Source of the DNA: Xylanibacter rarus
GTDB taxonomy: Bacteria > Bacteroidota > Bacteroidia > Bacteroidales > Bacteroidaceae
Direction: 5' to 3'
Assembly: GCF_001275135.1 (NCBI RefSeq)
Contig: NZ_LFQU01000013.1
Coordinates: forward strand, 35,292 to 99,291
Length of the DNA stretch: 64,000 bases
Shown here: one piece after another, positions 25,619 to 34,601 of the stretch
Numbering within the stretch: position 1 is the stretch's first letter
Layout: every line of letters begins with the position of its first letter
The notes under the pieces: generated by a model
The model's input: only the letters and a program-made list of their open reading frames with translations
The model's database searches: none
What the model was told of the DNA's origin: nothing
Program-made: the position numbers and the translations under genes

Positions 25619-28000
25619 ATGAAAAAAAGTATTACTATTGTTACACTTGCAGCAGCTCTTTCTGCATGTTGTGTACCTGTTGTCGGTCAGACAATTTATA
25701 AGGTGAACACACAAATGAACCTTACGGGTGTTAACAATGACGGTGTTGCCGTTGGTTTTCCAGACCTTAATACTCCTTATTATCTGTGGAGAGCAGTTGA
25801 GAAAGGACCAAACCAGAGTGCTGAAGATCTTGAGCTTATTGGCGGTATCGGACCAGGTGATGGTATTGGAGGACATGGCCGCTTTTCAGATGACGGAAAG
25901 ATTATTTCTGCTGTGACTCTTGCTGATGTATTGGTAAGTAAAGGATGGACCAATACTATTGATATGCCTACGGTTCAAATAAAAGATATGTATCTTACTA
26001 CTCCGGACGTTTTGTTCTATGGTGTTGCTGTGGGTGTTGACACAGAGACAGGTAACAGCGTTGTGTTGCGTACCGTTAACGAAGGTGAGGTTTGGAAGAT
26101 ATACGATAATAATTGTATACAGAACGGTCTGAAGCAGGGAGCAATAAATACTTTCTCTGTATTTTATAGAGGATGTATTCTCTTGGGTGGTGATAACGGA
26201 TTGTTCTATCAGGGCAACCTGGGCAACCAGTGGTTGAATGAAGCAGATCCGCGTCCTGAAGGTCTTACTAAAAACGTGAAGAGTTATCATGCTATCAACT
26301 TTATTGATGCGGCACCTTATTGCGGAGTTATTGCCGTTGAGTATGAGGACGGAACGGCAGGCGTATGGCAATGCGATAATGGTGAGGGCATTTATACTAC
26401 GGGTATTTCGTTTACGGATGTAACAGAAGGTGTCAAAGGCCTCACAGGTATGCCAACGAGCATAGTCAATGACGGTACAAATTTCTATATGGCAACGAAT
26501 GACGGAAATGTCTATAAGTCTACAGACAACGGCAAGACTTGGGAAAGCATCTATTATGGTGGAAGTAATGCCAAGTTTACCAAAATAGCCGTTTCAGGTG
26601 AAGGCAAACTTGCAGCTGTGTGTGGTAATGGCAATGTCTATATTTGTACAGACGGAAGCTCTTATTGGGAACGTAGGCACGTAGACGACGGAAGCGGAGA
26701 TTATAAGTGGTATACCGTAGCTTTTGATGGAGAGAAACTTGTTGTGGCAGGAGCCGATGGCCAAATATATTCTTCAGAAGACTATGGAGAGACTTGGGTG
26801 AATGAAGGAGAAGAACTTGGTGTCAGTTCAGACATTTATGCTATTAATCAAACATCTACAGCCTTAATGGTAGGAGGTACTGACGGATGTCTTATGCGCA
26901 AGCCTGTGGCAGAAACAAAGAATGGCGCAATATCTTCTCTTTATGACATGGAAACACAAGAATGGACACCGCTGAAGAGTACGGGTTATGTAAATGATAT
27001 TTCTTTTGGTTCACCGTATGATATTTCTGGAGATGGTAAATATGTAGTAGGTTTGGCGCCGTGGAAAGAGTCTGATGGAGGATTCCGTAGTCATGCTACG
27101 GTATGGAGTACAGAAACAGGTGTGCCTGTTGACCTTGGAACACGTGTTGAATACAGGGCAACCCGCGCTAATGGTGCAAGTTATGACGGAAGTGTCGTTG
27201 TAGGATGGCAGGACTTTTTGGGACCTTGGTATGCTTCTGTATGGCGCAAAGGTGCAGACGGGTATACTCAGGAATTTATATATAGTCATGAAGGTGTATC
27301 AGAGGAGGATATAAATTTTAAAGATGAAACAAGTCTAATGGAGAATCTTGCCCTTGAACTGAGATGTGTATCTTCAGACGGTAAATGGCTAGGCGGTAAA
27401 GGTGGCGAGGCTTCTATAATAAAGAATCCGTATATTTATAGTATTGAAACCGGTATTGTAGAGCTTACAGACAATGGTGTCGGCGGAACTGTGTCTGACA
27501 TTAATAATGAAGGTGATATCGCTATTGGCTGGTATGGCACAGGCGAGAGCGGCTGGATATGGACAAAGGAAGACGGTATCATGGATATCAATGACTTTGC
27601 AAGAAATGTGCTTGGTGCAGAGTATACCGGTACGTTGTGTTCGGCTTACGACATGTCGCCTAACGGACGCTTTGTGATAGGTTATGGTATGGAAGGCCAG
27701 AATGTATTCGGTTATATGCTTGACCTTAAGCAGTGGCTTGAGGATCGTGAGCAGGGTACAGGTATAGCTGACGTTACCGTATATCCTAACCCCGCAACGG
27801 ACGAACTTCATATTGATATGCTTAGTGACGGCAACGCCCATGTTAATCTATACGATCTTACCGGCCGTAAGGTTTATAGCAGCAAGGTGACAGACACAAG
27901 CAATGTTGTAAACATATCTTCGGTTAAGAATGGTATCTATGTGCTGGAGGTCCAGGCCGGAAACGCACGTAAGACAATGAAGTTCCAGGTGAAACATTAA
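25619..28000 (+). CDS. Secreted beta-propeller/HAF-repeat protein with T9SS type A tail
   Basis: 793 residues. The signal peptide ends near VVGQT. The first half has BNR/Ycf48-like repeats (NVYKSTDNGKTWESIYY, QIYSSEDYGETWVNEGE). The second half has HAF-like repeats (ISGDGKYVVGLAPW, ASYDGSVVVGWQDF, MSPNGRFVIGYGME). The end (about 720-793) is a classic type A sorting domain: VTVYPNPATDELHIDM, LYDLTGRKVYSS, NGIYVLEVQAGNARKTMKF. It should be exported by Sec and then by the type IX system to the surface. The ligand is unknown. Codon use is visibly more A/T-rich than in flanking genes, suggesting recent acquisition or different selection. Confidence 0.87.
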   Translation: MKKSITIVTLAAALSACCVPVVGQTIYKVNTQMNLTGVNNDGVAVGFPDLNTPYYLWRAVEKGPNQSAEDLELIGGIGPGDGIGGHGRFSDDGKIISAVTLADVLVSKGWTNTIDMPTVQIKDMYLTTPDVLFYGVAVGVDTETGNSVVLRTVNEGEVWKIYDNNCIQNGLKQGAINTFSVFYRGCILLGGDNGLFYQGNLGNQWLNEADPRPEGLTKNVKSYHAINFIDAAPYCGVIAVEYEDGTAGVWQCDNGEGIYTTGISFTDVTEGVKGLTGMPTSIVNDGTNFYMATNDGNVYKSTDNGKTWESIYYGGSNAKFTKIAVSGEGKLAAVCGNGNVYICTDGSSYWERRHVDDGSGDYKWYTVAFDGEKLVVAGADGQIYSSEDYGETWVNEGEELGVSSDIYAINQTSTALMVGGTDGCLMRKPVAETKNGAISSLYDMETQEWTPLKSTGYVNDISFGSPYDISGDGKYVVGLAPWKESDGGFRSHATVWSTETGVPVDLGTRVEYRATRANGASYDGSVVVGWQDFLGPWYASVWRKGADGYTQEFIYSHEGVSEEDINFKDETSLMENLALELRCVSSDGKWLGGKGGEASIIKNPYIYSIETGIVELTDNGVGGTVSDINNEGDIAIGWYGTGESGWIWTKEDGIMDINDFARNVLGAEYTGTLCSAYDMSPNGRFVIGYGMEGQNVFGYMLDLKQWLEDREQGTGIADVTVYPNPATDELHIDMLSDGNAHVNLYDLTGRKVYSSKVTDTSNVVNISSVKNGIYVLEVQAGNARKTMKFQVKH

Positions 28001-28037
28001 TGTGTTTTTATAACCAACCTTTTTATTCATAATCACT

Positions 28038-28080
28038 GCGCCTCAAACTGTCAATAATACAGTTTGAGGCGCTTATTTTT
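28038..28080 (+). terminator. Terminator after the T9SS protein
   Basis: A perfect 14-bp stem (28038-28051 with 28059-28072, GCGCCTCAAACTGT) is followed by TTATTTTT. It lies between convergent genes and could serve both. Confidence 0.85.
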
Positions 28081-28092
28081 CTTGCGTGTATA

Positions 28093-28809
28093 TTACAGTG
28101 TTCCTATCTCTTCGCCTTCGCGGTGTATGTAGAGAAACTTAGTGCCGCGGAATTCTGCCTCTTTGCCGAAGGTCATGGCCTTCTCTCTTGCCGGCGGGAA
28201 GTGCATAGGTGCCATATAGGTTGTCTTTATCGTCTGAATCCATTGCCGTGCACCGCGTGCAAAGTCGGTGCCGAGCCGCGGGTCGACGGGGAACATGGCA
28301 AGGTCGACTGCCGGATATTCTGCTTTTATGTCGCGCAGCACAGCCATGAAGTCGCCCTCCATCTTTTTGACTTCCTGTGGAGTAGACTCATCTTCCCAGT
28401 GCCAGTTATTCAGGTCGCCGGCGTGAAACACCTTCTTTCCGTCCGTTTCTACCATAAACGACACTCCGGCGTCGGTAGATCCGAAGGCTTTTACGCTTAT
28501 CATGTCGTCGCTGTAGGTGTCGCCTCTGCGCAGAAGCACGTCAGCGTCTGTTTCTTTCGCTCTGCGGCGCCTTACTATGTCGCGCGACAGAATTATACGT
28601 TTCTGTCCGTTTGACACGTTCAGACTAAAGATTTCGGGGTTGAAGTGGTCTTCGTGAAAATGACTTGCCATGAAGTAGACGCGCTTGTCTGTGTGCTCAA
28701 GCATGTGTTTGACGTTGCTGTCGGGTGAGTCTTTCCAGTAGTCGAAGATGATGACACACTGCTCGGCCTCAAGCATAAAGCAGCTGTGAAAGATGTAATA
28801 TAGCTTCAT
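28093..28809 (-). CDS. MBL-fold metallo-hydrolase
   Basis: A 238-residue cytoplasmic protein (no signal peptide) of the metallo-beta-lactamase fold. It has the metal motif HFHEDHF (50-56), a downstream FHAGDLNNWHWED and a late APMHFPP His. It resembles the small stand-alone Zn hydrolases annotated as MBL-fold or L-ascorbate-lactonase-like. The substrate cannot be told. It is convergent with the T9SS gene. Confidence 0.82.
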   Translation of the reverse strand: MKLYYIFHSCFMLEAEQCVIIFDYWKDSPDSNVKHMLEHTDKRVYFMASHFHEDHFNPEIFSLNVSNGQKRIILSRDIVRRRRAKETDADVLLRRGDTYSDDMISVKAFGSTDAGVSFMVETDGKKVFHAGDLNNWHWEDESTPQEVKKMEGDFMAVLRDIKAEYPAVDLAMFPVDPRLGTDFARGARQWIQTIKTTYMAPMHFPPAREKAMTFGKEAEFRGTKFLYIHREGEEIGTL

Positions 28810-28942
28810 GATATCTTTGTTTTGTTGTTGAATGCTGTTGCTTTCAGCTCGTTTCCGGCTGTCTTGTGGCTGCCGGCCGCGGCTGTGGCGGTAATAAAAA
28901 AGGGCAGGCCTTGGCCCGCCCTTTTGGTGAAGGTTATGACGA

Positions 28943-31021
28943 TTATTTGATAATCTTCTTTCCGTTGATGATATAGATGCCCTTCTTCAGGCTGTTAAGG
29001 TCTTTGCCCATGTAGCGTCCGTCGATGCTGAATATGCGGTTGTCCTTAACCTCATTGTCAGTAACGGTGTTGCTGATGCCTGTAGATGTGTTGCTCAGAC
29101 AAACCTTGTCGAGATAGAAGCGGCCTGAGTTAACGTAGAATCTGAGTTTAACCGGTCCGTTAGCTGTCAGCTCTGTGCTGAATGCAGACCACTTGTTGTT
29201 CTTCAGTACGAATGAAGGCTTAGACAGTGTTCCGTTGCCTTCCTTAACCTCAACGTAGATAGTGTTAGCCTCGCTTGCGTAAGGAGCAGCCTTGAACTGC
29301 AGTGTGTATGTTCCGTCTACAGTTATTTCAGGTGTTGTAACGTTACCTGCCATCATGCTTGAGCCGTACTGTGCGCACTGGTAAGCGCTGCGAGAACTTG
29401 TTGAAGACCATCCTGTGTTGTCATACTGTACAGAGCCTGATGTCGTTGCGCTGAAGTTGCCGTCGTTACCGCCCTTGCCGTTGCACTTGTCGAATGACTC
29501 ATAGAAGATGTATGACTGCGGCAGATCGAAGTCAGAGTCAGAGTTGTTCTCGTTCTCGAATGAGAATGACACTGTGCCGTCATTGTTCTTTGTGATGTTT
29601 CTTACCGACTTGTTCATGTACTTAGAACCGTCCTTGTTCATGTTGTTAAGTGTAGCGGCCGGTGTAGAAGTGTTAGTCAGGCTGTTGTTGTATTGATAAG
29701 GATAGATGTCGCCTGCGTCGTTGTTTTCAGGGTCATTGTCGGCGATGAATATGGTGCAGCGCTGACGTGATGTGCTGTTCACGAGGTTCTGCTGCCATAC
29801 TTTGGCGTCGAAGTCAACGTGCAGGATGAGCAGTCCTGAGTTAGGCAGACCTGCATCCCATCCGCTCAACTGTCTGTTCTCGAGCAGATAATACTCGTCT
29901 TTGTCGTTGTCGTTATATATGATGTAAGCCTCACCTGTTTCAGCCAGAGCCTTCATGTTGTCTATCTGGCAGTTTTCTTTAAGTTCAGTAGGCTCAATCC
30001 ATCCTGCGTACATACGCTCGTAGCTGGTGTAGTTAGCCGGCAGATAGCTGTCGCCGTTGTAGCTTCCCTGGTCCATAATGTCCCAGTCGCCCATGCCGTA
30101 GTTGCCGCTGTAAGATGTGTCATACATGTCGGCAAGTCCGAGACAGTGAGAGAATTCGTGGCAGATAGTACCGATACCGTCAATACATTCAGCATAACCC
30201 TGGCTTGTCTTGACGCCGAGCTCGCAGCTGCAGGCATAAGTGTCGATGGTTACGCCGTCGAGTGTGAGTGTTCTGCCGAGAGCTGAGTGCAAGTTCCACT
30301 CGTGAGGCCAGATAGTGTTTCTGTCGTCCCAAGAAGCCTCGCCGTGTCCTGCGTAAAGGATGAACACCTGGTCAACCTCTCCGTCGCCGTCCCAGTCGTA
30401 GTTAGTGAAGTCTATGCTTTCGTCAACAGCCTTGCAGGCGTCCATAACCATTTCGCCGAGTGCAGTGTTGTTGTCGTTCTGTCCGTTAGTAGGCTTGCCG
30501 TAGTATGCATATCCGTTAGGCAGAGTTACAGGGCCGGCGATGTCGAAGTCGAGCTCAAACTGTCCGTAGCTCTGTGCCTTGAAGTAGTCTTTCACACTAC
30601 CGTTGAAGTCGAGCTCTTTGAAGCCTTCCTCGTTGGCAATGCGCTGATAGAGTGCAGGAGTATGGTCGGCCCAGAATTTGGTGTCGGCAAACTGCACGAG
30701 TATGATAAGACCTTTTTTCATACCAACGTATGGCTGGTGGTCGCCTCCGAGCGAGCCTCTTGTCTGTATGTTCTTCTTATTGCGGCGTGCCGATTGCCTC
30801 ATCTGGTCGGCTCTTGCTGTCATTGCCTTCATGTCGGCAAGCTCGTAAAAGCCTGTAGTGTTGTTCTGTACTAGTTTGCGGCCGTCAGCTGCCTGCCAGT
30901 AGCTGCAGAATTCGTCACCGCGTAGTTCTACTCTGACTTCAGTGCCGTCAGCCATTTTCACCGTTTTCCACATGCCTCGTTTGGCCGGTACGGCGAGCAC
31001 CAATGTTGACATCAGTGCCAT
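28943..31021 (-). CDS. M6-family metalloprotease, secreted; signal peptide interrupted at a T7 run
   Basis: Read from the ATG at 31021 this is 692 residues. The zinc site is HEFSH (288-292) in GTICHEFSHCLGLADMYD, typical of M6 (immune inhibitor A-like) proteases. A C-terminal galactose-binding-like domain follows, and the tail RIFSIDGRYMGK…LKKGIYIINGKKIIK resembles a T9SS type A domain. The apparent signal peptide (MALMSTLVLAVPA) lacks a basic start. An ATG at 31047 begins MKKLF but is out of frame: one extra T in the seven-T run would join it to TLSMALMSTLVLA. A perfect promoter precedes that ATG. It may be a frameshift, a phase-variable tract or a sequence error. Confidence 0.85.
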   Translation of the reverse strand: MALMSTLVLAVPAKRGMWKTVKMADGTEVRVELRGDEFCSYWQAADGRKLVQNNTTGFYELADMKAMTARADQMRQSARRNKKNIQTRGSLGGDHQPYVGMKKGLIILVQFADTKFWADHTPALYQRIANEEGFKELDFNGSVKDYFKAQSYGQFELDFDIAGPVTLPNGYAYYGKPTNGQNDNNTALGEMVMDACKAVDESIDFTNYDWDGDGEVDQVFILYAGHGEASWDDRNTIWPHEWNLHSALGRTLTLDGVTIDTYACSCELGVKTSQGYAECIDGIGTICHEFSHCLGLADMYDTSYSGNYGMGDWDIMDQGSYNGDSYLPANYTSYERMYAGWIEPTELKENCQIDNMKALAETGEAYIIYNDNDKDEYYLLENRQLSGWDAGLPNSGLLILHVDFDAKVWQQNLVNSTSRQRCTIFIADNDPENNDAGDIYPYQYNNSLTNTSTPAATLNNMNKDGSKYMNKSVRNITKNNDGTVSFSFENENNSDSDFDLPQSYIFYESFDKCNGKGGNDGNFSATTSGSVQYDNTGWSSTSSRSAYQCAQYGSSMMAGNVTTPEITVDGTYTLQFKAAPYASEANTIYVEVKEGNGTLSKPSFVLKNNKWSAFSTELTANGPVKLRFYVNSGRFYLDKVCLSNTSTGISNTVTDNEVKDNRIFSIDGRYMGKDLNSLKKGIYIINGKKIIK

Positions 31022-31072
31022 CGATAAGGTAAAAAAAGTTTTTTCATATTTTTATTGGGATTATTTAGCTTG

Positions 31073-31104
31073 CAAATGTAACGAATTTGGTTTTTATTTC
31101 CAAA
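31073..31104 (-). promoter_or_regulatory. Promoter of the M6 protease gene
   Basis: On the minus strand: TTTG (31101-31104), 20 bases, TACATTTG (31073-31080). Its spacing fits a start at the ATG at 31047 better than at 31021. Confidence 0.75.
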
Positions 31105-31226
31105 TAAAATTTATGGTTTGTAGTTTAATTTAACATGTCTGAATATTGTTGTGTAGTCTTTTTGTGTCAGATGGCCTGAATGTAGGCTCTGCATGGTGAT
31201 TGTGGCGCGGCTGTATTGCTGCCGTG

Positions 31227-31310
31227 CAAAAGGTATGCTTTCGGGCTGCAAAAGGCCACCTTTTGGCGTGTAAAAGACGGCAAATCGCACGCTAAAAGAT
31301 GGCCTTTTGC
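31227..31310 (-). repeat. Dyad array 4 (4 x 22 bp)
   Basis: Units at 31227, 31249, 31271 and 31293 span 84 bp. It begins 14 bases downstream of the M20 gene's 3' end. The third unit has a broken right arm (AAATCGC). A weak version of the conserved flank lies on its right side, read on the minus strand. Confidence 0.85.
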
Positions 31311-31323
31311 AACTTACTGAAAG

Positions 31324-32433
31324 TCAAAGCGTTATGCGGCTACCGTCCGCAGGCGCTGCGGCGGGCAGAATGTCGGCTCCGTCGAGCAGGCTGATGTATG
31401 TGTTTATGGCATCTTCTATCTCGCCGATGCCTATGTATTCGTCGGCAGAATGTGAGCGTGCCGACTGTCCCGGACCGAGTTTGAACGAGGGGAAGGGCAT
31501 CAGTGCCTGGTCTGACAGCGTGGGCGAGCCGAACGGCGTCATGCCCATGGCCTTGCACCTCTGTATCAGAGGGTTGTCCTCGCTTATGTGCGACGACGAC
31601 AGGCGGAACGAGCGCGCCTTCAGTTCGCTCTTCATCTTGGATGACAGAAAGCTGAACACGTCTTCGTTTCTGTAGAATTCGTTGGTCCTTATGTCTATCG
31701 TAAACCTGCATTCGTCGGGTATCACGTTGTGCTGCGTGCCGGCGTTTATTATTGTTACGTTCATCACCGTGGGGCCGAGCAGCGGGCTCACCTTCTCGAA
31801 CTTGTAGCCGCGCAGCCAGCAGATGTCGTCGAGAGCCTCATATATGGCGTTGATGCCTTCGCCCCTGGCGGCATGTCCCGACTTGCCCCTGGCCGTGGCG
31901 TCTATCACCATCAGTCCTTTCTCGGCTATGGCCGGCTGCATGCCCGTGGGCTCGCCCACGATGGCCACGTCTGCGGCAGGCAGCAGCGGCAGGGCGCGCC
32001 TTATGCCGTTCTCGCCCGACACTTCCTCCTCGGCCGATGCAAGCCATATGGTGTTGTAGCTCTGCGGGCGCGACGTTATGTGCCTGAAGGCCTGCAGCAG
32101 GGCAACGAGTCCGCCGCCGCAGTCGTTGCTGCCCAGTCCGTACAGCCTTCCGCCGCATACGTCAGGGCTGAAGGGATTGCGCGTCCACGAGCTCACCGGC
32201 TTCACCGTGTCGATGTGTGCGTTGAGCAGCAGCGTTGGCTTCGAGCAGTCAAATCCGCTGCTCTTAATCCATATGTTGTTGCCTTCGCGGCTGTATTCGT
32301 AGCCATATCCGCTTATCGCGCGTGCCATTACGTCTGCCGCTGCGCTCTCGTCGCGGCTCACCGACGGCGTGGCTATCAGCTCCTTAAGCAGTTCTATGGC
32401 GTCGTTGAGATATTCTTTCTGTGTCATAATCAT
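31324..32433 (-). CDS. M20-family metallo-hydrolase (ArgE/DapE-like)
   Basis: 369 residues with the M20 zinc signature: NAHIDTV (His73 and Asp75), GLGSNDCGGGL, and SAEEEVSGENG with the catalytic Glu pair. A dimerisation domain includes RGKSGHAARGEGINA. In Bacteroidota such proteins often act as acyl-ornithine/citrulline deacetylases in arginine synthesis, or in lysine synthesis, but no arg or dap genes are nearby. The substrate is therefore left open. A strong promoter lies at 32501-32531. Confidence 0.85.
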   Translation of the reverse strand: MIMTQKEYLNDAIELLKELIATPSVSRDESAAADVMARAISGYGYEYSREGNNIWIKSSGFDCSKPTLLLNAHIDTVKPVSSWTRNPFSPDVCGGRLYGLGSNDCGGGLVALLQAFRHITSRPQSYNTIWLASAEEEVSGENGIRRALPLLPAADVAIVGEPTGMQPAIAEKGLMVIDATARGKSGHAARGEGINAIYEALDDICWLRGYKFEKVSPLLGPTVMNVTIINAGTQHNVIPDECRFTIDIRTNEFYRNEDVFSFLSSKMKSELKARSFRLSSSHISEDNPLIQRCKAMGMTPFGSPTLSDQALMPFPSFKLGPGQSARSHSADEYIGIGEIEDAINTYISLLDGADILPAAAPADGSRITL

Positions 32434-32500
32434 TCAAAAAAGTTGTCGCCAGATGGCCTGCAACAGACCGTCTGACCGTTCATAATGCAATTATTTGCTG

Positions 32501-32531
32501 CAAAGTTAATTCAATATGACGTAAAAACAAA
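32501..32531 (-). promoter_or_regulatory. Promoter of the M20 gene
   Basis: Minus strand: TTTG (32528-32531), 19 bases, TAACTTTG (32501-32508), an exact consensus match. Confidence 0.75.
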
Positions 32532-32681
32532 ATAATGCCGGCACAAGTGTCATGCCGTGTCAGGTGCTGCGCCGGGCGGTCTCTGAGGCGTGTTTGCGTG
32601 TAGCCGGCGCCGCATTGTCCGTTTTGTCAGTTAAAGTGGCGTGTTTTAGATTTCCTTTTAAAGTAAAAAAGCCGTTTTTAT

Positions 32682-32712
32682 TTTGTTTTTATTATAATTT
32701 AATATAACTTTG
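32682..32712 (+). promoter_or_regulatory. Promoter of the acyl-CoA ligase gene
   Basis: TTTG (32682-32685), 19 bases, TAACTTTG (32705-32712). The ATG at 32737 lies 24 bases downstream, so the longer frame starting at 32710 cannot be the real start. Confidence 0.8.
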
Positions 32713-32736
32713 CATCTAACAAAAAACAATACGCTT

Positions 32737-34578
32737 ATGCAGACAAGATGTCATCTTTCGGTTCTAATCCACGAACAAGCAAAGAAGTATGGAAACAAGC
32801 GCGTACTTATTTACCGTGACTTTGGCGACACGCAGTGGAAGTCGGTGTCGTGGAAAGAATTCTCGCGTAAGGTGAGACATGTGTCTAACGCCCTGCTGAA
32901 CATCGGCGTCAAGGTACAGGAGAACATCGGCGTGTTCTCGCAGAACTCCCTCCAGTATCTCTACACCGACTTCGGAGCGTTCGGCATAAGAGCCGTCAGC
33001 GTGCCCTTCTATGCCACCAGCAGCGAGCAGCAGATACAGTATATGATAGACGACGCACAGGTGCGCGTGCTCTTTGTCGGCGAGCAGGAGCAGTACGACA
33101 AGGCCTTCAGGGTGTTCTCCCACTGTCCTTCGCTCGAGCGCGTAATAGTCTTCGACAAGCGTGTTGTCATCAGTCCGAACGATAAAAACTCAATATATTT
33201 TGACGATTTCCTGACGCTCGGCGAGAACAGTCCGCGGCAGTCGGAAGTGGAAAAGCTGTATGCCGAGGCCAATGAAGACGACCTCTGCAACATACTCTAC
33301 ACCAGCGGAACCACCGGCGACAGCAAGGGCGTGATGCTTTCTTACGGTCAGTTTCATGCCGCGCTTAAGGCTAACGACGAGGTTGTGCCGGTAACTGATA
33401 AAGACCGCATAATGAACTTCCTGCCCATCACGCACATCTTTGAGCGCGGATGGCTGTTCCTCTGTCTTAGCGAGGGTGCAGAGATTGTGATCAACACCAA
33501 CCCGAAGGAGATACAGCAGTCTATGCGCGAGACTCATCCTACATGCATGAGCTCCGTGCCAAGATTCTGGGAGAAAGTGTATGCCGGCGTAAAGGACAAG
33601 ATAGACAGGGCCAACCCCGTGAGACGCAAGCTCTTCATGAAGGCCCTGGCCGTAGGGCGCAAGCACAATATCGAATATCTCAGCCGCGGCAAGCGTCCGC
33701 CGCTGTCGCTGAAGATGAAGTATGCGCTCATGAACAGGACGCTCTTCAGCATCGTGCGTAATGAACTGGGACTAGAGCATCCCAACATATTCCCCACGGC
33801 AGGAGCCACGGTGTCGGAGGAGGTGGAGTGCTTCGTGCATTCTATCGGAATCGACATGATCGTTGGCTACGGCCTCACCGAGAGCCTCGCCACCGTGTCG
33901 TGCGACCATAAGAATGAGCCTTTCACCGTAGGGTCGGTAGGTCGCCCGATAAGCGGTCTTGACATTAAGATAGGCGAGAACGACGAGATTCTGCTCAAAG
34001 GCCCCACCATCACAAGGGGATATTACAAGCGCGACGCGCTCAACCGCGAGGTGTTCGACGAGGACGGATACTTCCATACAGGCGACTCAGGCTATATAAG
34101 TAAAGGTGAACTCTTCCTGAAAGACAGGATAAAAGACCTCTTCAAGACATCCAACGGCAAATATATAGCGCCGCAGATGATAGAGTCGAAGCTGCTTGTT
34201 GACAAGTTTATCGACCAGATAGCCGTCATAGCCGACCAGCGCAAGTTTGTGTCTGCACTGGTTATACCCGACTATGCCCTGCTCGAGGAATACGCCCGCG
34301 ACAACAACATAAAGTTTGGCTGCCGCGAAGACCTGTGCGCCGACCCGCGCATCAACAAGATGATGGCCGACCGCATAGAGACGCTTCAGCAGCAGTTTGC
34401 CAGCTATGAGAAGATAAAGCGCTTCACCATACTGCCAAAACATTTCACTATGGAGAGCGGAGAGCTTACCAATACGCTCAAGATAAGGCGAAAGGTGCTC
34501 AACAAGAACTACGCCGGCGTAATAGACAAGATGTATGAAGACGCTGACGCCGTGCAGCCTGAAACACCCGTTAAATAA
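32737..34578 (+). CDS. Long-chain fatty acid–CoA ligase (AMP-forming)
   Basis: Activates fatty acids to acyl-CoA through an acyl-adenylate. The 613 residues have the AMP-binding signature ILYTSGTTGDSKGVMLS, the GYGLTESLATVS motif, the hinge YFHTGDSGYI and KDRIKDLFKTSNGKYIAPQMIE, with the catalytic Lys of the C-terminal domain expected nearby. The start at 32737 follows from the promoter position. Likely membrane-associated, it would feed fatty acids into phospholipids. prfB starts 23 bases after its stop. Confidence 0.93.
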   Translation: MQTRCHLSVLIHEQAKKYGNKRVLIYRDFGDTQWKSVSWKEFSRKVRHVSNALLNIGVKVQENIGVFSQNSLQYLYTDFGAFGIRAVSVPFYATSSEQQIQYMIDDAQVRVLFVGEQEQYDKAFRVFSHCPSLERVIVFDKRVVISPNDKNSIYFDDFLTLGENSPRQSEVEKLYAEANEDDLCNILYTSGTTGDSKGVMLSYGQFHAALKANDEVVPVTDKDRIMNFLPITHIFERGWLFLCLSEGAEIVINTNPKEIQQSMRETHPTCMSSVPRFWEKVYAGVKDKIDRANPVRRKLFMKALAVGRKHNIEYLSRGKRPPLSLKMKYALMNRTLFSIVRNELGLEHPNIFPTAGATVSEEVECFVHSIGIDMIVGYGLTESLATVSCDHKNEPFTVGSVGRPISGLDIKIGENDEILLKGPTITRGYYKRDALNREVFDEDGYFHTGDSGYISKGELFLKDRIKDLFKTSNGKYIAPQMIESKLLVDKFIDQIAVIADQRKFVSALVIPDYALLEEYARDNNIKFGCREDLCADPRINKMMADRIETLQQQFASYEKIKRFTILPKHFTMESGELTNTLKIRRKVLNKNYAGVIDKMYEDADAVQPETPVK

Positions 34579-34601
34579 CAGAAAAAACGACAGTAACCCA
34601 G

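Larger units (their letters stand above)
31022..31323. other. Intergenic region with promoter and dyad array
   Basis: It holds the M6 protease start region and promoter (31073-31104) and dyad array 4 (31227-31310). No gene is seen. Confidence 0.6.
32434..32736. other. Divergent promoter region
   Basis: Two consensus promoters face away from each other here, one for the M20 gene (minus) and one for the acyl-CoA ligase (plus). Nothing else is seen. Confidence 0.7.
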
